Assembly (NCBI GenBank): GCA_003248845.1
Contig: QFPD01000054.1
Span: 1 to 11,912 of the forward strand
Source: Microbacterium sp.
GTDB lineage: Bacteria > Actinomycetota > Actinomycetes > Actinomycetales > Microbacteriaceae
Length of the DNA: 11,912 bases
Direction of reading: 5' to 3'
The first letter of the stretch is position 1. The number at the start of each line of letters is the position of its first letter. Positions 1-7,372 of this stretch are shown here, in pieces. The notes under the pieces were generated by a model. The model worked only from the letters and a program-made list of their open reading frames with translations. It was not told the DNA's origin and ran no database searches. The translations under genes and the position numbers were made by a program.

Positions 1-54
1 ACGCCTGATCGACTCTCCCGAGACCCGCTCTCGGGCCGCGGACCGCTCAGGCGT
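1..54 (-). terminator. Nested inverted repeat at the 3' end of the MarR gene, candidate terminator
   Basis: Two perfect inverted repeats are nested. The outer arms are ACGCCTGA (1-8) and TCAGGCGT (47-54). The inner arms are CCCGAGA (17-23) and TCTCGGG (29-35) around a 5-base loop. The MarR stop codon (47-49 on the minus strand) lies inside the outer arm, so the structure would form at the very end of that transcript. There is no T-tract, which is common for actinobacterial terminators. The outer stem could extend beyond the left edge of the window. The repeats are seen directly; the terminator function is inferred. Confidence 0.5.
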
Positions 55-538
55 CGATCGTGTCGACGGCCTCGCGCATGTCATCGAGGAATGCGATGAC
101 CGTCGCCCGCTCATCGGCACTCATTTTGCGCACGACCCCCATCATCCGCTCGTGCATGGCCCCGAGAGTGTGGCGGACCTCGGTCTCCGACTTCTGGCTC
201 GACGCGATGAGGACGCTGCGACGGTCGTCGGGGTTGGGCGTACGGGTGATGTGCCCGGTCTTCTCCAGGCGGTCCAGAAGCGCCGTCGTCGATGCGGACG
301 TGATGCCGAGGTAGCGGCTGATGGTGACGGGCGTGACGCGCTCGTCCCTCTGCTGGGCGCGAGCCAGGAAGCGCAGGACGAGGAGCTCGTTCTCGCCCAT
401 GTCCATCGACTGCTGCGTCCGCCGGCGCATGGCGACCTCGGCGGCACGGTACGAGCGCATCGCCTCCATGACGGAGGTCGAACGCGCATCGTCGTCGGCG
501 TACCAGTAGGATCCCGGCCGGTCCTCAGACGTACTCAT
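47..538 (-). CDS. MarR-family winged-helix transcriptional regulator
   Basis: This 163-residue protein has the usual MarR length and layout: N-terminal dimerisation helices (about 22-45), a helix-turn-helix at about 68-95 with recognition helix around SASTTALLDRLEKTG, and a wing at 98-112 carrying the family-typical DDRR motif, followed by C-terminal dimerisation helices (about 115-160). I chose the ATG at 538. The 23 further upstream residues available in frame are arginine-rich and look non-coding, and a weak GAGAA lies upstream of 538. The gene is divergent from the acyl-CoA carboxylase operon, with 159 bases between the starts, so it most likely represses that operon and perhaps itself, in response to a pathway acyl-CoA or acid. 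The ligand cannot be read from the sequence. The family call is firm; the target is inferred from position. Confidence 0.93.
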   Translation of the reverse strand: MSTSEDRPGSYWYADDDARSTSVMEAMRSYRAAEVAMRRRTQQSMDMGENELLVLRFLARAQQRDERVTPVTISRYLGITSASTTALLDRLEKTGHITRTPNPDDRRSVLIASSQKSETEVRHTLGAMHERMMGVVRKMSADERATVIAFLDDMREAVDTIDA

Positions 539-540
539 GC

Positions 541-548
541 GAATATTC
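541..548. promoter_or_regulatory. 8-base palindrome beside the MarR start, possible autoregulatory site
   Basis: GAATATTC is a perfect palindrome beginning 3 bases upstream of the MarR start codon, in an otherwise very GC-rich stretch. A MarR dimer bound here would block its own translation start or promoter. The palindrome is seen; the role is a guess. Confidence 0.25.
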
Positions 549-592
549 TCGCGCGGCCGCCGAGTGAGCGCACGTCGAAAGTGGCATCTGGA

Positions 593-621
593 CGGGAGTT
601 CGCGCACGCGGTACGCTCCCG
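593..621. repeat. Short inverted repeat in the marR/accD1 divergent region
   Basis: CGGGAG (593-598) and CTCCCG (616-621) are perfect 6-base arms separated by 17 bases, in the 159-base region between the divergent starts. It could be an operator half-site pair or an RNA hairpin in the leader. Six-base GC arms can occur by chance at this base composition, so confidence is low. Confidence 0.2.
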
Positions 622-670
622 CCGCATCTCAACGGTGGACTCCTCTCTCGGCGCGCGCTATCCTCGTTCC

Positions 671-689
671 AGTTAATGATTCATAACCG
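671..689. promoter_or_regulatory. AT-rich near-palindrome upstream of accD1, candidate MarR operator and promoter
   Basis: The sequence GTTA-A-TGA-T-TCA-TAAC (672-687) is a near-perfect inverted repeat with one extra A in the left arm. It is one of the few AT-rich patches in the window and lies 11 bases upstream of the accD1 ATG. The size and the TTA/TAA flanks fit MarR-family operators in general. CATAAC (682-687) or TAATGA (674-679) could serve as a -10 element, so a bound repressor would occlude the promoter. The sequence is seen; operator function is inferred from the adjacent regulator gene. Confidence 0.5.
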
Positions 690-697
690 AATCGAGG

Positions 698-2284
698 ATG
701 CCGTTGTCCGACTCTCGACCCGAGGGCTATCGCACGCTCGTCACCGAGCTGCGCACACATCGGGCGCACGCCGTGCAGCCAGGTCCGGACAACCCACGGT
801 GGGAGGCATCCCGCGCACGCCACGTCGCGCGCGGCAAGCTGCTCGCCCGCGACCGCATCGACGCGCTACTCGACCGCGGCTCGCCCTTCCTCGAGCTCGC
901 ACCGCTCGCGGCGTGCGACCTCGGCGACGATTGGCCCGCCGCCGGGGTCGTCGCCGGAATCGGCCTCGTGGAGGGGCGCCACGTGATGGTCGTCGCCAAC
1001 GACGCGACCGTCAAGGGCGGCACGTATCATCCCCTGACCGTCAAGAAGCACCTGCGTGCGCAGGAGGTTGCCGGGGAGAACCGACTGCCGTGCCTCTACC
1101 TCGTCGACTCCGGCGGGGCGTTCCTGCCGATGCAGGACGAGGTGTTCCCCGATCGTGACCATTTCGGGCGCATCTTCTACAACCAGGCGCGGCTGTCGCG
1201 CGACGGCATCGCGCAGATCGCCGCCGTCATGGGGTCGTCCACAGCCGGCGGGGCATATGTTCCCGCGATGAGCGACGAGACGGTCATCGTGCGCAACCAG
1301 GGCACGATCTTCCTCGGCGGCCCGCCCCTCGTCAAGGCCGCCACCGGTGAGATCGTCAGCGCCGAGGAGCTCGGCGGCGGAGTGACGCCCTCCCGCATCT
1401 CGGGCGTCACCGACCACCTCGCCGAGAACGATCGCCACGCCCTCGAAATCATGCGGAGCATCGTGACGACCGTGCCCCGACCCGCCCCGCTGCCGTACGA
1501 CCTCGGCCCCGCCGACCCGCCGCTGCACGATCCCGATTCGCTCTACGACGTCGTCCCCGTCGAGCTCACGACCCCGTACGACGCCCGCGAGATCGTCGTG
1601 CGTCTCGTCGACGGCAGCCGCTTCGACGAGTTCAAGCGCGAGTACGGCGAGACCCTTGTCACCGGATTCGCGCACATCCACGGGCACCCCGTGGGCATCG
1701 TCGCGAACAACGGCGTCCTCTTCGCCGAGTCGGCGATGAAGGGGGCGCACTTCATCGAGCTGTGCGACCAGCGCGGCATCCCCCTGCTGTTCCTGCAGAA
1801 CATCACGGGCTTCATGGTCGGGCGCGAGTACGAGCACGGCGGCATCGCCAAGCACGGCGCCAAGATGGTCAACGCCGTCGCCTGCGCCCGCGTGCCGAAG
1901 CTCACGGTCGTCGTCGGCGGCTCGTTCGGCGCGGGCACCTACTCCATGTGCGGAAGGGCCTATTCGCCACGGTTCCTGTGGCTGTGGCCGGGAGCGCGCG
2001 TGTCGGTGATGGGCGGCCCGCAGGCGGCATCCGTCCTCTCCACGGTGCGCGCGGAACAGCTGGATGCCGCGGGGACCCCCTGGACCGACGAAGAGAGGGC
2101 AGCGTTCGAGCAGCCCATCCGCGATCAGTACGAACGCCAGGGCAGCCCCTACTACTCCACTTCGCGCCTGTGGGATGACGGCGTGATCGAACCCGCGCAG
2201 ACCCGCGACGTCCTCGGCCTCGCGCTCGACGTCGTCTCGCGCGCCCCGATGCCCGATGCCGGCTACGGCGTCTTCCGGATGTGA
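698..2284 (+). CDS. accD1: Methylcrotonyl-CoA carboxylase beta subunit (carboxyltransferase)
   Basis: This cytosolic subunit transfers the carboxyl group from carboxybiotin to 3-methylcrotonyl-CoA, giving 3-methylglutaconyl-CoA in leucine degradation. The 528-residue protein has two crotonase-like halves. The N half carries the glycine-rich segment [16 protein letters not shown] (179-194) and [14 protein letters not shown] (205-218), which is typical of MCC rather than propionyl-CoA carboxylase. The C half carries [11 protein letters not shown] (365-375) and [16 protein letters not shown] (407-422). Length and motifs are complete. The start is debatable: for ATG 698 the GAGG at 694-697 touches the codon, whereas a TTG at 704 has GAGGA with a 5-base spacer and gives a protein two residues shorter. 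It is the first gene of the operon, followed by accA1 with overlapping signals. Geranyl-CoA carboxylase is the main alternative, less likely given the lyase and hydratase downstream. Confidence 0.93.
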   Translation: MPLSDSRPEGYRTLVTELRTHRAHAVQPGPDNPRWEASRARHVARGKLLARDRIDALLDRGSPFLELAPLAACDLGDDWPAAGVVAGIGLVEGRHVMVVANDATVKGGTYHPLTVKKHLRAQEVAGENRLPCLYLVDSGGAFLPMQDEVFPDRDHFGRIFYNQARLSRDGIAQIAAVMGSSTAGGAYVPAMSDETVIVRNQGTIFLGGPPLVKAATGEIVSAEELGGGVTPSRISGVTDHLAENDRHALEIMRSIVTTVPRPAPLPYDLGPADPPLHDPDSLYDVVPVELTTPYDAREIVVRLVDGSRFDEFKREYGETLVTGFAHIHGHPVGIVANNGVLFAESAMKGAHFIELCDQRGIPLLFLQNITGFMVGREYEHGGIAKHGAKMVNAVACARVPKLTVVVGGSFGAGTYSMCGRAYSPRFLWLWPGARVSVMGGPQAASVLSTVRAEQLDAAGTPWTDEERAAFEQPIRDQYERQGSPYYSTSRLWDDGVIEPAQTRDVLGLALDVVSRAPMPDAGYGVFRM

Positions 2285-2683
2285 CCCCCATGACCACGAT
2301 CGACACTCCCGTCATCACGAAGGTCCTCATCGCCAACCGCGGCGAGATCGCGGTGCGCATCATCCGCACACTCCGCAGCGTCGGCATCCGCTCGGTCGCG
2401 GTCTACAGCGACGCCGACGCCGGCGCCGTGCACGTGCGCCTCGCCGACGAAGCCGTGCGGCTCGGGCCCGCTGCGGCTGCGCAGAGCTACCTGTCGATCG
2501 AGCGGGTGGTGGATGCCGCCCGTCGCACGCGCGCCGACGCGATCCACCCGGGTTTCGGCTTCCTCGCCGAGAATGCGGAGTTCGCACGTGCGTGCGCCGA
2601 CGCGGGGATCGTGTTCATCGGCCCGAGCGCCGACGCGATCGAGATCATGGGCGACAAGATCTCCGCGAAGCGGACAGTCGAGG

Positions 2684-2693
2684 CCCGGGGCCG
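2684..2693 (+). other. Deletion/frameshift junction in accA1
   Basis: The junction falls in the GC run CCCGGGGCCG. Before it, codons are in the frame of the N-terminal domain (GTC GAG GCC CGG GG). After it, codons follow GTG CTC ATC AAG in the next frame. The best breakpoint estimate is between 2690 and 2691. The absent segment corresponds to the linker from the N-terminal domain into the B subdomain of the ATP-grasp fold, just before the lysine and glycine-rich loop that bind ATP. Confidence 0.85.
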
Positions 2694-3090
2694 TGCTCAT
2701 CAAGCCCTCCGCGGGCGGCGGCGGCAAAGGCATGCACGTCGTCGAGCGCGACGCAGACATCGCCGCCGCCGTTGCGGCGGCGCGGCGGGAAGCCGCGGCA
2801 TCCTTCGGCGACGACACGCTCTTTCTCGAGCGGTACGTCACCAGGCCTCGGCACATCGAGGTGCAGATCATCGCCGATACGCACGGGAACGTCCTGCACC
2901 TCGGCGAGCGCGAGTGCTCGCTGCAGCGGCGGCACCAGAAGGTCGTCGAAGAAGCGCCCTCGCCGCTACTCGATGAGGCCACCCGCGCACGCATCGGCGC
3001 GGCGGCCTGCGAGACGGCCCGAAGTGTCGGCTATGTCGGCGCGGGAACGGTCGAGTTCATCGTTCCCGGTGATGCGCCGGACGAGTTCTT

Positions 3091-3127
<37 letters not shown>

Positions 3128-4203
3128 CCTGTCACGGAGCTCGTTACGAGCCTCGACCTCGTCGAGCTGCAGCTGCGGATCGCCGCGGGCGAGCCCCTGC
3201 CGTTCACGCAGGAGGACGTCACCCTGACAGGCCACGCGATCGAGGTTCGGGTCTACGCCGAGGATCCTCGGGCGGGATTCCTGCCGACGGGCGGCCACGT
3301 GGAGCGGGTCGTACACCCCTCTGGCACCGGCATCCGGGTCGACACCTCGCTCGAGGACGGCGTGGACGTCTCGACCGATTACGACCCGATGCTCGCGAAG
3401 ATCATCGCGTGGGGGCCCGACCGCGAGGAAGCGCGGCGGCGTCTTGTCACGGCGCTGGAGAACACCGCGATCTTCGGTTTCGAGACGAATCTCACCTTCC
3501 TGCGGCTGCTCCTCGAAAGGCCGGAAGTCGTCGCCGGAGACCTCGACACTGGCCTCATCGCACGTGTCTTCGACGACCTCGTCTTCCCCGAGATTCCCGA
3601 GCGCGTCTTCGCGGAGGCGGCGCTGCTGATGCGCACCCGGAACGCGACCGATGCGGCCCCCGTCGCGACGGGACCGTGGGCACGCGCCGACGGTTGGCGA
3701 CTCGGATCGGCGGCGCCGAGCGTCTTCGATCTCGAGGCCGGCGGCGGCGGAGAACGAGTGCGGGTATGGGCGTCGTCGTCCGGAACCGAGTTGCGCGTCG
3801 CGGTCGGCGACGGCGACGCTCAGATCGCGACGGTCGCGGTCGAGAGCGGTCGGGCAACCGTGAGCATCGAGAACCTGACGCGGTCTTTCCCGTTCGCCCC
3901 GGTGCCCGGCGGGATCTGGCTGCCCGGCGACGGCGAAGCGGTGTACGTGCGTGAGCGACACGCCTCGTACGGAGCGGATGCGGCATCCGACGCCTCTCCG
4001 ACACTCGTCTCGCCTCTCCCCGGGACGGTCGTCACGGTCTCCGTCGACGATGGCGCTCGAGTCGAGGCAGGCGACGCCGTCGTCGCCGTGGAGGCGATGA
4101 AGATGGAGCACGTGCTGCGCGCCGCGGTCGCCGGTACCGTGAGACTCGACGTCGCGGTGGGCGACCAGGTGGCGCGCGGCGGGGTCGTGGCGCGGATCGA
4201 GGT

Positions 4204-4209
4204 GGAGGA
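4204..4209 (+). promoter_or_regulatory. Ribosome binding site of the MaoC hydratase gene
   Basis: GGAGGA sits inside the last codons of accA1, 3 bases before the ATG at 4213. The spacing is short, but together with the ATGA stop/start overlap it supports translational coupling to the upstream gene. Confidence 0.5.
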
Positions 4210-4212
4210 CGC

Positions 4213-4716
4213 ATGAGCGACGAGCAGGAACCCCGGAAGATCACGCAGCGCGGGCTCTACTTCGAAGAGTTCGAAGAGGGTGCCGTCTACGCCCACGCGC
4301 CCGGCCGCACCGTGACCGAGGCCGACAACGTGCTCTTCACGACGCTGACGATGAACACGCAGTCGCTGCACCTGGATGCCGCATGGTCGGCGGAGACGGA
4401 GTTCGGCGAGCGCCTCGTCAACTCGATGTTCACGCTCTCGACGATGGTCGGCCTCTCCGTCGCCCAGCTCACCCAGGGCACGATCGTCGCGAACCTCGGG
4501 TTCGAGTCGGTGCGCTTCCCCGCACCCGTCCGCGTCGGCGACACGCTCTACGCCGAGACGCTCATCGCCGGCAAGCGCCCGTCATCGTCGCGGCCGGGAC
4601 AGGGCATCGTCGAGTTCGCGCACACGATGCGGAACCAGCGCGGTGAGGTCGTCGCCGCAGCGACCCGCAAGACCCTCATGCGGTGTCTTCCCACCTCAGG
4701 GGAGGATGCCTCGTGA
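4213..4716 (+). CDS. MaoC-family (hotdog fold) enoyl-CoA hydratase
   Basis: This 167-residue single-hotdog protein covers the MaoC/R-hydratase domain over nearly its full length. Recognisable parts are VTEADNVLFTTLTMNTQSLHLD (34-55) carrying the active-site region with His53, NSMFTLSTMVGLSV (70-83) for the central helix, and FPAPVRVGDTLYAET (102-116). It overlaps accA1 by four bases (ATGA). By analogy to M. tuberculosis Rv2499c, which sits in the same context, it probably hydrates 3-methylglutaconyl-CoA and/or itaconyl-CoA/mesaconyl-CoA to feed the CitE-like lyase that follows. In classical R-hydratases an aspartate lies five residues before the catalytic histidine; here that position is Asn48, as I recall for the beta-methylmalyl-CoA dehydratase branch. 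The family is firm; the exact substrate is inferred from neighbours. Confidence 0.88.
   Translation: MSDEQEPRKITQRGLYFEEFEEGAVYAHAPGRTVTEADNVLFTTLTMNTQSLHLDAAWSAETEFGERLVNSMFTLSTMVGLSVAQLTQGTIVANLGFESVRFPAPVRVGDTLYAETLIAGKRPSSSRPGQGIVEFAHTMRNQRGEVVAAATRKTLMRCLPTSGEDAS
4698..4705 (+). promoter_or_regulatory. Strong ribosome binding site that fixes the CitE-like start
   Basis: AGGGGAGG lies 7 bases upstream of the GTG at 4713, ideal spacing. It argues for the GTG start over an in-frame ATG at 4683, which would overlap the hydratase by 34 bases and lacks such a site. Confidence 0.75.
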
Positions 4717-5531
4717 CCACTGCCATCGTCGGGTCGGCGCTGCTGTTCTGCCCGGGCGACCGGCCGGAGCGCTATGCGAAGGCGGCGGCCGCCGCCGACA
4801 CCGTGATCGTCGATCTCGAAGATGCGGTCTCCCCCGCCGAAAAGCCGCGCGCGCGCGACGCCCTCGTCGCGGCGGCCGCCGCGGCATCCCTCGACCCCAC
4901 GAGAACGATCGTGCGGGTCAACCCCGCCTCGACGGAGGAGTTCGCGCGCGACCTCGAGGCCATCCGCCGGACGCCGTACACGACCCTCATGCTGGCCAAA
5001 GCCGAGGGCACCGAGCATCTCGACGCCCTGGCCTCCGCCGGCCCCTTCGGGGTGGTCGCCCTGTGCGAGACGGCGCTGGGCGTCGTCAACGCCGCCCAGA
5101 TCGCGGCCCACCCCGCCGTCATCGGCATGATGTGGGGCGCAGAAGACCTCATCGCGAGCATGGCGGGGCGCACGAGCCGGTTCGCCGACGGGCACTATCG
5201 CGATGCCGCGCGGTACGCCCGCTCGACGGTCCTCCTGCACGCCCGCGCCCACGGGAAGGCTGCGATCGACGCGGTGCACATCGACATCGCCGACGTCGAC
5301 GGGCTCCGCGCCGAGGCGGAGGACGCCGCTGCCTCCGGCTTCCAGGCGACGGCGTGCATCCACCCCTCGCAGGTCGCCGTGATCCGAGGCGCTTACGCCC
5401 CGACGGCCGAAGAGCGGGCCTGGGCCGAGCGCGTCCTCGACGAGGCCACGCGCCGGCCGGGTGTCTTCCGGTTCGAGGGCCGCATGATCGACGAGCCGAT
5501 CCTGCGCCAGGCCCGCGAGCTGGTCCGCTGA
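4713..5531 (+). CDS. CitE-like beta-hydroxyacyl-CoA lyase (HpcH/HpaI aldolase family)
   Basis: This 272-residue TIM-barrel lyase shows the CitE signature: SALLFCPGDRPERYAKA near the N-terminus, VDLEDAV (33-39), the substrate arginine in VRVNP (67-71), and the Mg2+ ligands Glu119 in LCETALG and Asp145 in GAEDL. Length matches stand-alone CitE-like enzymes, and there are no CitD/CitF citrate lyase partners, so a citrate lyase complex is unlikely. It shares a GTGA overlap with the MaoC gene. Its M. tuberculosis counterpart in the same gene order, Rv2498c, has been reported to cleave (R)-HMG-CoA and (S)-citramalyl-CoA. Here it would give acetyl-CoA plus acetoacetate in leucine breakdown, and possibly acetyl-CoA plus pyruvate from itaconate. 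The family and metal site are seen; the substrate pair is by analogy. Confidence 0.9.
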   Translation: MTTAIVGSALLFCPGDRPERYAKAAAAADTVIVDLEDAVSPAEKPRARDALVAAAAAASLDPTRTIVRVNPASTEEFARDLEAIRRTPYTTLMLAKAEGTEHLDALASAGPFGVVALCETALGVVNAAQIAAHPAVIGMMWGAEDLIASMAGRTSRFADGHYRDAARYARSTVLLHARAHGKAAIDAVHIDIADVDGLRAEAEDAAASGFQATACIHPSQVAVIRGAYAPTAEERAWAERVLDEATRRPGVFRFEGRMIDEPILRQARELVR

Positions 5532-5561
5532 ACCCCGCACTCACGAGCCATCGCCGGGGGG

Positions 5562-6443
5562 CTACGCCTCGCTGGTGATCGTGACCCGCACGTGGAGTTC
5601 GCCCTTCACGGGGCCGGCGTAGACGCCGCGCAAGGGCGGCACGTCGTTGTAGTCACGACCGCGGCCGACGAGCACATGCCGGTCGCCGATCTCGGTGCCG
5701 TTGGTCGGGTCGTACCCTTGCCAGTCGCCGCCGAACCATTCGACCCAGGCGTGCGACTCGCCGGTGACCGGTACACCGACCTCGGGGTGCGGGCTCGGGT
5801 GCAGGTATCCGGAGACGTACCGCGCCGGGATGCCGACCTCGCGCAGGGCGCCGAGCGTGATGTGGGTGATGTCCTGGCAGACGCCCTTGCGCTCGACCCA
5901 CGCCTCCGCAGCCGTCGAATGCACGCCCGTGACGCCGGGCATGTACTCCACGGCGTCGCCGATGGCCGCGGCGATCGCCAGGGCCGCCCGCCCCGGATCG
6001 GCGTGCTGAGAGGCGATCGAGCGCGCGATGTCCGCAACTTCGGGGTGCGGCGCGGTGCGCGCGGACTGCCCGAGCATCTCGATGGTCGCGACCGCCCGCC
6101 CCGCCTCGCGCTCGAGGCGATCCCACGCGATGTCGACGAACTCGATCGGCCGTGGCCGCACCTCCACGAGCGAGCGCGATGTGATGTCGAGAGCGCTGTG
6201 GCCCGCGAGCACGTCGAACGCGGCGACGCGCGTGCCGAAGTAGTCGGTGTAGTAGTTGACGCTCGTGGAAGGCTCGATGTCGAGCTGCGAACTCAGCACG
6301 AACTGCGCATCCGTCGACCCCGGCAGCATGCGCGCCTCGTTGTAGGAAGCTCCGACATCTCCCGGGTACGTGAACCCGGTCGCGTGCTCGATGCGCAGCC
6401 GGCGCACGCCCTGCGACGAACCGATGGTCTGGCGAAGGGTCAT
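5562..6443 (-). CDS. Transglutaminase-like cysteine protease/ligase domain protein
   Basis: This 293-residue protein has an N-terminal beta-rich region (about 13-100, the bacterial transglutaminase-like N-terminal domain) and a transglutaminase core. The triad is visible: Cys189 in KGVCQD, His231 in ESHAWVEW, and Asp246 in YDPTNG. I chose the ATG at 6443 because it has GGAGAG (6449-6454) five bases upstream and overlaps the alpha-E stop by four bases (ATGA). No signal peptide is seen, so it acts in the cytoplasm. It is the last gene of the ATP-grasp/alpha-E/transglutaminase operon. In this family the core may hydrolyse or form amide/isopeptide bonds; which one, and on what substrate, is not known. 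Its stop is 30 bases from the convergent CitE-like gene. Confidence 0.92.
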   Translation of the reverse strand: MTLRQTIGSSQGVRRLRIEHATGFTYPGDVGASYNEARMLPGSTDAQFVLSSQLDIEPSTSVNYYTDYFGTRVAAFDVLAGHSALDITSRSLVEVRPRPIEFVDIAWDRLEREAGRAVATIEMLGQSARTAPHPEVADIARSIASQHADPGRAALAIAAAIGDAVEYMPGVTGVHSTAAEAWVERKGVCQDITHITLGALREVGIPARYVSGYLHPSPHPEVGVPVTGESHAWVEWFGGDWQGYDPTNGTEIGDRHVLVGRGRDYNDVPPLRGVYAGPVKGELHVRVTITSEA

Positions 6444-7372
6444 GAGGTCTCTCCGATCCAGCTGGGCTCGGCATGCGTCGGGAAGAATCGATCGCGGATC
6501 GCCTCCGACGCCTGGCGCGTCACCTTCTGCACCTGTTCCATGTGCTCCGGCAGCTCCGCCAGGATCTCCTCGATCGGGCGGTACTCCAGGTCGTTGCGGA
6601 TGCGCCCGAGGGCGCGCAGCACGGTGTTCGAGTGGCCGACCCGGTCGGCGACCGGATCGATCGCGCTCATGCAGTTCTCGGCGACCGTGATCGAGTGGAT
6701 GACAGACCGCGGGAACAGCCGGTCGAGCAGCAGGAACTCGGCGGCGTTGGCGGCACTCGGCATCCCGCGGTACGTCCGCAGATAAGCCTCGTACGCACCG
6801 CACGAACGCAGGATGGTCGTCCAGGACGGGCCGGATGCCTCGGTGAGCGCTCGCGTCGCGAGCAGGCGCGCCGTCATGTCGGTGCGCTCGATCGCACGCC
6901 CGAGCGTCAAGAACTGCCACGCTTCGTCGCGGCTCGTCGACGAGTCCGTGACCCCGATGGCGAGAGCGGAGCGCTCGCGAACCCACTGGAAGAATTCGTG
7001 CGCCTTCTCGTTGTTGATGCGCCGCGGCATCCGCGAGTACGTCGTGTTGAGGGTCTCCCAGATCTCCGTCGAGACGATCTCGCGCGCGCGGCGCGCGTTC
7101 TCGCGGGCGGATTGCAGGGCGTAGGCGATGCTCGACGGGTTCGTCCGGTCGACGGCCAGGCTCGTCAGCACGTCACCGCGCGTGACCTCGACGTCCGCGG
7201 GCGGCGGAAAGGAGCCCATCACGCCCATGAGCGACCGGCACGCGGTGTCCTCGTCGATCCAGGGGTCCTCGAGGAGCAGCTGCAAGTGGACGTCGAGGAT
7301 GCGCGCCGTGCCGTCCGCACGCTCGATGTAGCGGCCGATCCAGAACAGGCTCTCCGCGATGCGGCTCAGCAT
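6440..7372 (-). CDS. Alpha-E domain protein (DUF403/COG2307)
   Basis: This 310-residue, mostly helical protein begins MLSRIAESLFWIGRYIERAD, the hallmark start of alpha-E proteins. It contains further family segments such as SARENARRAREIVS and FLTLGRAIERTDMTARLL, with the repeated ARxxER pattern. No catalytic residues are assigned in this family. It nearly always accompanies a circularly permuted ATP-grasp protein and a transglutaminase, as here, and is thought to be a partner or scaffold for them. I chose the ATG at 7372, preceded by GGGGG seven bases upstream within the ATP-grasp gene. It overlaps that gene by 7 bases and the transglutaminase by 4, so translation is probably coupled. In-frame sequence upstream of this start is antisense-like and non-coding. 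Confidence 0.92.
   Translation of the reverse strand: MLSRIAESLFWIGRYIERADGTARILDVHLQLLLEDPWIDEDTACRSLMGVMGSFPPPADVEVTRGDVLTSLAVDRTNPSSIAYALQSARENARRAREIVSTEIWETLNTTYSRMPRRINNEKAHEFFQWVRERSALAIGVTDSSTSRDEAWQFLTLGRAIERTDMTARLLATRALTEASGPSWTTILRSCGAYEAYLRTYRGMPSAANAAEFLLLDRLFPRSVIHSITVAENCMSAIDPVADRVGHSNTVLRALGRIRNDLEYRPIEEILAELPEHMEQVQKVTRQASEAIRDRFFPTHAEPSWIGETS

Noticed and set aside
539..607. N-terminal extension of the MarR protein to an ATG at 607.
   Set aside because: The 23 extra residues are arginine-rich and unlike MarR N-termini; the ATG at 538 gives a normal family length.
866..1855. Long open frame antisense to accD1 (about 330 codons).
   Set aside because: It has no recognisable domain and is the GC-rich shadow of a well-conserved carboxyltransferase gene on the other strand.
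2513..2689. Treating the shifted frame from ATG 2513 as a separate intact gene start for the C-terminal biotin carboxylase.
   Set aside because: From 2513 to 2689 that frame encodes nonsense overlapping the real N-terminal domain; homology in it begins only at the junction, so it is the broken half of one gene.
4683..4712. ATG at 4683 as start of the CitE-like gene.
   Set aside because: The GTG at 4713 has an excellent ribosome binding site and a GTGA overlap with the upstream stop, and CitE homology begins right after it.
4713..5531. Citrate lyase beta subunit (citE of a CitDEF complex).
   Set aside because: No acyl-carrier or alpha subunit genes are nearby, and the neighbours point to a stand-alone CoA-thioester lyase.
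5532..5561. Possible terminator between the convergent CitE-like and transglutaminase genes (CCCCG 5533-5537 / CGGGG 5555-5559).
   Set aside because: The stem is only five base pairs with a 17-base loop, which is expected by chance at this GC content.
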